A program made the translations under genes and the position numbers. Positions 26,358 through 33,470 of a stretch of DNA of 33,470 nucleotides are shown here, piece by piece. Position 1 is the stretch's first letter. The number at the start of each line of letters is the position of its first letter. The DNA lies in assembly GCA_902800945.1 (NCBI GenBank), contig CADCFX010000014.1, positions 1-33,470 of the forward strand. Reading direction: 5' to 3'. This DNA comes from an uncultured Erysipelotrichaceae bacterium. Lineage in GTDB: Bacteria; Bacillota_I; Bacilli_A; RF39; UBA660. The notes under the pieces are model-generated. The model was given only the letters and a program-made list of their open reading frames with translations, had not been told where the DNA came from and made no database searches.

Positions 26358-28433
26358 CTATTCTTCAACTATATTGATATTATCTCCTTCTTTTTTTATC
26401 AAATCATGAACAATAATATCATTAGAAACAGACAATATATCCTCTGCTTGCTCCTTTATATTTTCCAAATAATCCTCTTCTATTATAACATTTTCTTTTA
26501 GAATTAAATAGTTATTAGCACTACTACTATAATAAACACTATTAGTAACAAAATTACCATTTGGAAAAACGACAAAATTATTATCTTTTACATCATATAT
26601 ATCATGACCAAGAGCATATTTATTAGAGAATCCCATCATATTACCCAAAGTAGGCATTACATCATACATACCCATAGTATTCTCATTAACCCTTTTAATC
26701 TTTCTTGCTACTCCCTTATTCTTTGTCCAGAATACTAGCGGAGTCCTCCTATTAATCTCATGTCTAAAATTATTATAATCATAATATCCTTCATCGCCCT
26801 CTTCATAAACTTCTCCAGTTTTAACATCATAATTATAATAATAAACATATTCATTCTTATTTAATCTAGCATCATGATCCCCATACAATACAAAAACAGT
26901 ATTATTATAGTATTCACTATTATTAACATAATCAATAAAAGTTCCTAAAGCCATATCAGCATAATGAGCACTAATTAAATAGTTACCAAGTTTAGTCCCC
27001 TCTAAATAATCATCTTTCTTAGTAGTCTTCTCACCCGTTTTTTCATCTATTACCTCGTAAGTATTAGTTAAATCTAATTTACCAAAATAATCATATAACT
27101 CAGGATTATAATCCGTAGCGGCAAACGGAGAATGATTAGACAATTGAATTAAAGTCCCCATGTATTTTTCATGACTATTCTCAATCTCTTCTAATTTTGG
27201 CTGCATTTGAGCAAAGAAGTCAACATCATTTAGCCCAAGTCCCAACCATCTAGGATCGGTTTTATCACCAACATCAAACTGGTCTTTAAAAATCATTTCT
27301 TCATATCCTAAACTAGGATGCATATTATTTCTATTCCACATCGTAGAACTATTAGCATGAGCACTAAAAGTATAATACCCCTTATCTTTAAGTAGTTTTT
27401 GTATAGTAACATAATCTCTATTATAATAGCTAACAAATACAGTACCACTACTAGCAGGCATTAAAGAGGTTCCCCAAGTAAATTCAGTATCAGAACTAGT
27501 GCCAACACTAATCTGAGGATAAAAATTATTAAAGTACATTCCCTCTTTAACTAATTTATTTAAAGTAGGAGTAATTTCCTGATTATTAATCTTCAAATCA
27601 ACTAAATAGTTTTGAATACTCTCTAAATGAACAAAAATAACATTCATTCCTTCAAATACATTAGTATATTTATTATTCTTTTTATTTTCAACTTCTTTAA
27701 ATCTATTAGCATAATACTCTTTAAACTCTCTAGCTGCCTCATCATATCCGAATAAAGAACTAATTTTTGGCGTCAAACTTTGAACCAAATCATTCCCCTG
27801 ATACAATACTATACCAAACCTCTGAACTATCAATTCTCTATTCCATTGTTTAACAAGCCTAGATGCGTCAGCCGAAGTAATACTAACCAGTGTAAAACAA
27901 AGAACAATCACACCAGCAAGTATTGTAGAAGAAAAAGATTTTTTACCCTTTTCTATTTTAGATACATAAAAATAATAATTATCATTCAAATATGACTTAT
28001 GAATAAAATGAAACAACGCGGGAAAAACAAGATAAATAAAGTCAATGATTCTAAACTTCTCTACCAAAGAGTCTCCAACAGTTTCAATCTGTGTAACTGT
28101 TGTAAGTAAACTAAAAGAAACAAAAGAAGTATAAAATATATAATATATAGAATTTATTATACAAGCAATTGTAATTATTATTAACCAATTACGATAATAT
28201 TTATATCTTTTATTGGGTTTAAACAAAAAACCAAAAGAGCCAATAATTATTATTAAGGCTAAATCACTAATAAAAGGTTTATAATCCAATACATTCTTTA
28301 TTGTATTAGCCCTTATAATAACAGTTTCTATCATTGCAAAAAGTACAAACACAATAAAGAGTTTATTTGTAGCAAAATAAGAAACCACTCTTTTGCGATT
28401 TTTCTTAATAAAAGTCGAAATCTTCTTTTTCAA
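26358..28433 (-). CDS. ltaS: Lipoteichoic acid synthase-type sulfatase-fold enzyme
   Basis: 691 residues. Five N-terminal helices (first 190 residues) and an extracellular sulfatase-fold domain. Catalytic features by comparison with LtaS: E271 in HLES, nucleophile T312 in VGTSSDTEF, H434 in SNHSPF, and D519-H520 in YGDHD. These enzymes transfer glycerol phosphate from phosphatidylglycerol to grow lipoteichoic acid. An insert-like acidic/Tyr-rich loop follows YGDHD (about 525-555). The start is a TTG: AAGGGA lies 7-8 bases upstream, and no in-frame ATG occurs until residue 34. The promoter is at 28457-28485 and overlaps an inverted repeat. Product could also be another glycerophosphotransferase of the same family. 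Confidence 0.9.
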   Translation of the reverse strand: MKKKISTFIKKNRKRVVSYFATNKLFIVFVLFAMIETVIIRANTIKNVLDYKPFISDLALIIIIGSFGFLFKPNKRYKYYRNWLIIITIACIINSIYYIFYTSFVSFSLLTTVTQIETVGDSLVEKFRIIDFIYLVFPALFHFIHKSYLNDNYYFYVSKIEKGKKSFSSTILAGVIVLCFTLVSITSADASRLVKQWNRELIVQRFGIVLYQGNDLVQSLTPKISSLFGYDEAAREFKEYYANRFKEVENKKNNKYTNVFEGMNVIFVHLESIQNYLVDLKINNQEITPTLNKLVKEGMYFNNFYPQISVGTSSDTEFTWGTSLMPASSGTVFVSYYNRDYVTIQKLLKDKGYYTFSAHANSSTMWNRNNMHPSLGYEEMIFKDQFDVGDKTDPRWLGLGLNDVDFFAQMQPKLEEIENSHEKYMGTLIQLSNHSPFAATDYNPELYDYFGKLDLTNTYEVIDEKTGEKTTKKDDYLEGTKLGNYLISAHYADMALGTFIDYVNNSEYYNNTVFVLYGDHDARLNKNEYVYYYNYDVKTGEVYEEGDEGYYDYNNFRHEINRRTPLVFWTKNKGVARKIKRVNENTMGMYDVMPTLGNMMGFSNKYALGHDIYDVKDNNFVVFPNGNFVTNSVYYSSSANNYLILKENVIIEEDYLENIKEQAEDILSVSNDIIVHDLIKKEGDNINIVEE

Positions 28434-28456
28434 AACAATCCCTTCTTCGTTATCTA

Positions 28457-28485
28457 ATTATATCAAAACTATCAATATCAATCAA
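28457..28485 (-). promoter_or_regulatory. ltaS promoter
   Basis: -35 TTGATT (28480-28485), 17-base spacer, -10 TATAAT (28457-28462) with extended TG. Confidence 0.65.
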
Positions 28486-28493
28486 TATTGATA
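28470..28493. repeat. Inverted repeat over the ltaS -35 box, possible operator
   Basis: Perfect nine-base arms TATCAATAT (28470-28478) and ATATTGATA (28485-28493) separated by six bases. The palindrome covers the -35 region and spacer of the ltaS promoter, the usual place for a repressor site. No candidate regulator gene is in the window. Confidence 0.45.
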
Positions 28494-28531
28494 AATATAT
28501 ACCCAAATAGGCACTTTTTCAAACTTTTTAC

Positions 28532-28560
28532 TTGCCATTTTCCTTATTTAATGATAAAAT
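28532..28560 (+). promoter_or_regulatory. tRNA-Gly promoter
   Basis: -35 TTGCCA (28532-28537), 17-base spacer, -10 TAAAAT (28555-28560) with extended TG. The tRNA starts 10 bases downstream. Confidence 0.65.
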
Positions 28561-28570
28561 TCATCTATAC

Positions 28571-28645
28571 GCAGGTGTAGTACAACGGTTAGTATACAAC
28601 CTTGCCAAGGTCGAGATGGCGGTTCGATTCCGCTCACTTGCTCCA
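28571..28645 (+). tRNA. tRNA-Gly (anticodon GCC)
   Basis: 75 nt with encoded CCA. Acceptor GCAGGTG pairs with CACTTGC (one G.T). The anticodon loop TTGCCAA is closed by CAACC/GGTCG with one A.C mismatch in the stem. The T loop is GGTTCGATTCC. It is alone, with its own promoter and terminator. Confidence 0.95.
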
Positions 28646-28656
28646 TATGAAAGAAT

Positions 28657-28679
28657 CGTCGAAATATCGACGTTTTTTT
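28657..28679 (+). terminator. tRNA-Gly terminator
   Basis: Stem CGTCGA/TCGACG (28657-28662, 28667-28672), loop AATA, seven T. Confidence 0.85.
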
Positions 28680-28685
28680 ATTGCA

Positions 28686-30323
<1,638 letters not shown>

Positions 30324-30381
30324 TCAATTATAAAACCATATGTTCATCAATATAATTCTTAAATTGAACCAAAAAAAATGA

Positions 30382-30624
30382 TATAATTATGAAGAAGCCC
30401 CCTATAAAGGCCTTTTTTAAAAATGTAAATAAAGAGTTTTAAATAAAAAAATATAAGTTTCTTCAGTAAACGAATATGTTATTTGTCCAATAATATATGG
30501 ATTAGTATTTATCTATTTGTGCAATTGTTTGAGAAATTATTATTAAGAAGATATCTAAATTTTCAAAATAATCGTAATATTAAGATATTCCAATCTAGGT
30601 GGGAGTACAGATTCCCACTTTTTA
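30382..30624 (+). ncRNA. Possible small RNA transcript of unknown type
   Basis: A TATAAT (30382-30387) with extended TG and a poor -35 (TTAAAT) would start a transcript near 30394, ending at the hairpin 30599-30624. TGAAGAA near its 5' end can pair with TTCTTCA about 70 bases later. No long ORF with a ribosome binding site lies inside. Motifs of 6S, RNase P, SRP and tmRNA were not seen. Existence of a transcript is inferred only from these signals. Confidence 0.25.
30599..30624 (+). terminator. Terminator in the gene-poor stretch
   Basis: Stem GTGGGA/TCCCAC (30599-30604, 30613-30618), eight-base loop, then TTTTTATTTT. Confidence 0.75.
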
Positions 30625-30639
30625 TTTTAGTGACTTTTC

Positions 30640-30728
30640 TTTTGTCAAAATGTATGTTATATTTTATATAGCAATTGAGAATCTTGATTGCCTTATATAA
30701 CGTGATATTTTGCATATATATGACAAAA
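30640..30728. repeat. Long imperfect inverted repeat
   Basis: TTTTGTCA (30640-30647) is matched by TGACAAAA (30721-30728), and TATATAGCAAT (30665-30675) by ATTGC-C-TTATATA (30687-30699), around an 11-base centre. The whole can form a large hairpin. Such structures occur at ends of small mobile elements and at replication or transfer origins; which applies here is not known. Confidence 0.5.
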
Positions 30729-30750
30729 TGTCGCTCCATTTAGAAATACA

Positions 30751-30774
30751 ATTAGTCGAAAGACTAATTTTTTT
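30751..30774 (+). terminator. Terminator with GAAA tetraloop
   Basis: Stem ATTAGTC/GACTAAT (30751-30757, 30762-30768) with a GAAA loop and seven T. It lies between the inverted repeat and the small ORF at 30845. Confidence 0.8.
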
Positions 30775-30844
30775 GTGCATCGGACTCCACGTGTCAGGCT
30801 TGGAAGTCATACAAAGACTATCCTACAAAGAAAGGATGGTATTT

Positions 30845-31048
30845 ATGGTAAATATTATTAAGCAAGAAGTTGTTATTGAAGAATCATTAAAAAAGAAGTT
30901 AGAACTAATATGTGAGTTTTCTAACACTACTTTAAAAATCATAAATGGTAGTATAAGAAAAATTGATAGAACTAACTTAATTTATATTGAACCACATAGA
31001 ATAATAATTAATGGTATGGATTCAAAACTAAAAGAAAAGAAGATTTAA
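30845..31048 (+). CDS. Small hypothetical protein
   Basis: 67 residues from ATG 30845, chosen because AAAGGA lies 8 bases upstream; the frame is also open upstream to 30710, but without a site. Composition is plausible for a protein: a helical first half (QEVVIEESLKKKLELI) and a beta-like second half with IINGSIRKIDRTNLIYIE. No signal peptide or helix spanning the membrane, and no family recognised. It overlaps in position the start of the broken frame at 31012 and may belong to the same decayed element. Confidence 0.35.
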   Translation: MVNIIKQEVVIEESLKKKLELICEFSNTTLKIINGSIRKIDRTNLIYIEPHRIIINGMDSKLKEKKI

Positions 31049-31391
31049 AAAGGTTAAATTATCAGTATGAGCATAGATACAACGATTTAAATGAAAAAAC
31101 TGATTATCTTATTAATCACTTAAACAAAGTCTTTCAAAAATTACCAGGATTTATTAAAACAATAGTTGACCATTTATTTTATCATAGTGGCTTAGGTTTA
31201 AATATTTTAAACAACAATATGATCAAGAAGTTAAAAGAAAAGAACAAAGTATATTTAAAGGATTTAATTTATTTAATAAGAAAGAAATTGAAAAAGCAAC
31301 TAAACATATTAACTATGAAATGAAAGAATCGACTGAAGGTTTTTATACTGATAAAAAAGATAAAGAAAAAGACGATGTCTTTGAAAGATAA
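31012..31391 (+). pseudogene. Frameshifted C-terminal gene remnant, possibly of a mobilisation/plasmid recombination protein
   Basis: Two frames join into one protein-like sequence. From 31012 the first reads KRKEDLKRLNYQYEHRYND...LPGFIKTIVDHLFYHSGLGLNI. Near 31200-31206 the frame must shift to continue FKQQYDQEVKRKEQ... to DDVFER and a TAA at 31389-31391. There is no start codon with a ribosome binding site, and an in-frame stop lies just upstream, so both the 5' part and the frame are lost. The Lys/Glu/Asn-rich coiled end with a YNDL motif recalls the C-terminal part of MobV/Pre-type plasmid mobilisation proteins; this is a resemblance from memory, not a search result. The remnant suggests a once-mobile insertion between pyrG and the ABC exporter. 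Confidence 0.5.
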
Positions 31392-31407
31392 GCTATCGCC
31401 TTTAGTT

Positions 31408-33138
31408 TTATTTATCTTTTATTTCAGATTCATATAATTTTTTATATTGTTTGCACCTTTTTAATAGTTGATCATGTGATCCAGAATCAATTACTTTCCC
31501 GTTATCAATAAAGAAAATCTTATCGCAATTTAAAATTGTTGAAAATCTATGAGCAATGATCATAATAGTATATTCATTTTTAAGATTATCTATAGCTTCT
31601 TGAATCTGTTTTTGCGTTTCATTATCTAGCGCACTCGTTGCTTCATCGAATAAAATTATTTCAGTTTTTTGAATTAATGCTCTAGCAATAGCTAACCTCT
31701 GTTTTTGTCCACCAGATAGCATAACTCCACCTTCACCAACAACTGTATTATATTTTTGTGGTAGTGTTTCAATAAACTCATCTAAACATGCCATTTTACA
31801 GGCTTTTTTCATTTCTTCGTCAGTTAAATCTTTTTTTATTATTTTTAAGTTATCTTTGATACTCATATTAAATATGTATGGATTTTGACTTATAACCGAT
31901 ATATTACTTCTAAGAGAATCTCTATCTAATTCTCTTATATCAATATCATCGATTAATATTTTTCCATTGTAATTATCATATAATTTGCACAATAAAGAAA
32001 ATATTGTAGATTTTCCTGCACCACTTTTTCCAACGAAAGCCACTGTTTCATTAGCTTTAACCTTAAAACTCATATTATTTAAAACATTTCTTTCATTATC
32101 ATAGGAAAAAGAAATATCACGAAATTCAAAATCGCCATTAATTGCATCTAAATGCAATTTTCCAAATTTTTCTTTACTAAATTTTTTCTCATCCATTATT
32201 GAAAAAATTCTATCACAAGAAAGATTGAATCCTTTTATAGTTTTAATTAATAATCCGCTGTTTTTGATAAAATCAGTTACTTTAGCCATAGAATTGTATA
32301 ATATAATTGCAATTGCAATTTCCATCATGCCATTATATATCAATAATGCTATTAAAGAAACTAATAAGAATCTATATGTAAAGACAGAAAGCCAAAAAAT
32401 ATCTTCCCATTTTCTATTTGTGTCATCAAGTTCATATCTTTTTTGATTCAATACTTCTACTTTTGAATCTAGTATATCTTTAAAACTATCATAAGCATTT
32501 AAGATTTTAATATCTTTTGCACCTCTTACAGTTTCACTAATAAAACTAGTAGTTTTCTCATTTTCTTCTTTAAATGCCTTATCTTTAATAGAATAGTTCT
32601 TTTCTTTATACAAAGCTATTATAAATATAATTAAAGTACATATTACAAAATATAAAAAAGCAATTTTATTCAATATAAATATAGTTACAAAAATACCAAT
32701 ATCTGATAATAATTGTCCTAAAACTTGTATTAAATCTTTAAATAATGTTGCTAAACTACTTGTATCACTAGTTATTCTTTGAATGAACAAACCAGAACTA
32801 TTTTTATCTAGGCATTCTTTTTTTATTGTTAATATTTCTTCACTCAATGAGGATTGCAAACTAGTAAATAGATTTTTGTATATTTTTTGGTAACAACCTC
32901 TTAAAAAATAATAAATTGTATTATGTGATAATTCAATGGCATAAACAAGTAAAGCAGTTAAGAATAAACCTATCATATCATTGCTTGTCAATTTTATAAT
33001 TACTTTAGCACTTAATAAAATAACAGATATTCTAATAGCAACAAATAATACATTATAAATAATACATTTAAAAATTAGAAATTTATTACTTTCGGCATAT
33101 TTCCATAACTTTTTAAAATTTCTAATAAACAATTTCAT
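31408..33138 (-). CDS. ABC exporter, fused membrane and ATPase domains
   Basis: 576 residues. Six membrane helices in the first 310 residues (ABC exporter type I) and an ATPase domain from about 335: Walker A FVGKSGAGKST near 368, Q-loop VISQNPYIF, signature LSGGQKQRLAIARAL near 473, Walker B IILFDEAT near 495 and the H-loop in IIAHRFS. One half-transporter, likely a homodimer; no peptidase domain and no second half beside it. Substrate (lipid, drug or peptide) cannot be told. ATG start after AGGAAGTGATC. A TATAAT with extended TG (33162-33167) is its probable -10. It lies next to the decayed element at 30640-31391 and before the structured stretch at 33266-33400, so it may have travelled with mobile DNA, but codon use looks similar to the rest. 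Confidence 0.93.
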   Translation of the reverse strand: MKLFIRNFKKLWKYAESNKFLIFKCIIYNVLFVAIRISVILLSAKVIIKLTSNDMIGLFLTALLVYAIELSHNTIYYFLRGCYQKIYKNLFTSLQSSLSEEILTIKKECLDKNSSGLFIQRITSDTSSLATLFKDLIQVLGQLLSDIGIFVTIFILNKIAFLYFVICTLIIFIIALYKEKNYSIKDKAFKEENEKTTSFISETVRGAKDIKILNAYDSFKDILDSKVEVLNQKRYELDDTNRKWEDIFWLSVFTYRFLLVSLIALLIYNGMMEIAIAIILYNSMAKVTDFIKNSGLLIKTIKGFNLSCDRIFSIMDEKKFSKEKFGKLHLDAINGDFEFRDISFSYDNERNVLNNMSFKVKANETVAFVGKSGAGKSTIFSLLCKLYDNYNGKILIDDIDIRELDRDSLRSNISVISQNPYIFNMSIKDNLKIIKKDLTDEEMKKACKMACLDEFIETLPQKYNTVVGEGGVMLSGGQKQRLAIARALIQKTEIILFDEATSALDNETQKQIQEAIDNLKNEYTIMIIAHRFSTILNCDKIFFIDNGKVIDSGSHDQLLKRCKQYKKLYESEIKDK

Positions 33139-33161
33139 ATTGTGATCACTTCCTGTACTAA

Positions 33162-33189
33162 ATTATATCATTAAATTAATTATTTTCAT
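33162..33189 (-). promoter_or_regulatory. Probable promoter of the ABC exporter
   Basis: -10 TATAAT (33162-33167) with extended TG; a weak -35 ATGAAA (33184-33189) at 16 bases. Confidence 0.45.
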
Positions 33190-33268
33190 CACACCATTAA
33201 ATTCTTTATTCTTATCATTTATATTGACCCAAGAACTCAAACCTAATCCTAAATTACTAGAACTTATT

Positions 33269-33311
33269 AAAAAAGAGGAAAAAATTATCAAAATATTTTA
33301 ATCCTCTTTTT
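33269..33311 (-). terminator. Terminator-like hairpin upstream of the ABC exporter
   Basis: Ten-base arms AAAAAGAGGA (33270-33279) and TCCTCTTTTT (33302-33311); on the minus strand the second arm runs into a stretch of T. It would end transcription coming from a minus-strand gene beyond the right edge and insulate the exporter. It also has T on the plus strand. Confidence 0.6.
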
Positions 33312-33326
33312 ATATTTTTCATAATA

Positions 33327-33399
33327 GGGGAGTAAAAGTCGTGTCTAGCCAGCACTGAATTTATACTCCCGCATAAATTCTACTATGGGAATTCCCATA
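33327..33399. other. Structured non-coding segment with alternative hairpins and a palindrome
   Basis: GAATTTAT (33357-33364) pairs with ATAAATTC (33373-33380). Alternatively GGGAGTA (33328-33334) pairs with TACTCCC (33364-33370), enclosing GTG/CAC (33341-33343, 33353-33355). TATGGGAATTCCCATA (33384-33399) is a perfect 16-base palindrome. The first two pairings exclude each other. Possibilities are a regulatory RNA, a mobile element end (IS200/IS605 type ends are hairpins) or a 3' untranslated structure. Unassigned. Confidence 0.45.
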
Positions 33400-33403
33400 C
33401 CCT

Positions 33404-33469
33404 TTATCCTATTTTTTGTTTTCTTTTTGAAACTATATTAGTTAATATAATAAATATTATTGAGAACCC
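33404..33469 (-). CDS. Possible C-terminal end of a membrane protein, cut by the right edge
   Basis: The frame from 33469 down to a TAA at 33404-33406 is open and reads a hydrophobic segment (FSIIFIILTNIV) followed by a basic tail (SKRKQKIG), as at the end of a membrane protein. Only 21 codons are visible, so chance is not excluded. The terminator at 33269-33311 downstream on the same strand supports it. Confidence 0.25.
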   Translation of the reverse strand, partial: GFSIIFIILTNIVSKRKQKIG

Positions 33470-33470
33470 C

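Noticed and set aside
30379-30480. Tandem or CRISPR-related RNA in the gene-poor stretch
   Set aside because: No repeat-spacer pattern and no cas genes; the TGAAGAA/TTCTTCA pairing alone is weak.
30483-30671. 62-codon plus-strand ORF in the gene-poor stretch
   Set aside because: No ribosome binding site, crosses a strong terminator (30599-30624), and low-complexity hydrophobic composition.
33143-33300. Open plus-strand frame of about 50 codons ending ...LIKKEEKIIKIF, just before the hairpin at 33270-33311
   Set aside because: No start codon with a ribosome binding site, and it overlaps the probable promoter of the ABC exporter on the other strand; could be chance or a gene relic.

Overview
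The window is A+T-rich (about 30% G+C by eye) and reads as a chromosomal segment of a low-G+C Gram-positive bacterium. It has strong AGGAGG/AGGTGAT ribosome binding sites and consensus sigma-A promoters, most with an extended -10 (TGnTATAAT). It carries a T-box leader on tyrS, a lipoteichoic acid synthase, a TagO/WecA-type initiating transferase and an LCP wall-ligation enzyme. Pyruvate:ferredoxin oxidoreductase points to an anaerobe with a real cell wall. The mix of giant cysteine-containing secreted proteins, cadherin-like domains and a dockerin resembles uncultured gut Bacilli (RF39/Erysipelotrichia-like lineages); that placement is inference. All 19 complete protein genes stop with TAA or TAG, none with TGA, and none is broken by an internal TGA, so the standard bacterial code applies.

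Layout. 1-4947 (-): two adjacent secreted Cys-rich protein genes, a membrane-anchored 338-residue protein and a giant protein of at least 1309 residues running off the left edge. Divergent from them, 5059-7553 (+): a membrane-tethered thioredoxin-fold protein (CSHC), a CPBP intramembrane protease, a metallophosphoesterase with an eroded metal site and a membrane-tethered orphan PTS EIIB domain. 7568-9932 (-): a kinase-like protein and tyrS with its T-box. 9922-11940 (-): a surface protein with cadherin-like domains.

12065-22515 (-) looks like one six-gene unit: a dockerin-bearing glucosaminidase, a membrane protein with a cohesin-like domain, tagO, an HAD-GtrA fusion, a membrane-anchored glucosaminidase-like protein and nifJ. 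Its promoter is back to back with that of an LCP-PASTA gene (22657, +), which is followed by a second metallophosphoesterase. 25586-28433 (-): ltaS and a small membrane protein. 28571-28645: tRNA-Gly(GCC). 28704-30299 (-): pyrG. 30300-31407 holds no intact recognised gene: terminators, a long imperfect inverted repeat, a small ORF and a frameshifted gene remnant that may be a mobilisation protein. 31408-33138 (-): an ABC exporter. 33139-33470 is a structured non-coding stretch with the possible tail of another minus-strand gene.

How it fits together. Most genes serve the envelope: teichoic-type polymer initiation (tagO), lipoteichoic acid synthesis (ltaS), attachment of polymers to peptidoglycan (LCP), peptidoglycan cleavage (two glucosaminidases) and large disulfide-candidate surface proteins. 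Two ideas deserve most attention. First, a dockerin-tagged wall hydrolase and a cohesin-like membrane anchor are encoded back to back with overlapping stop codon and ribosome binding site. Second, the Cys-rich surface proteins are divergent from an extracytoplasmic thioredoxin-like protein that could handle their disulfides.
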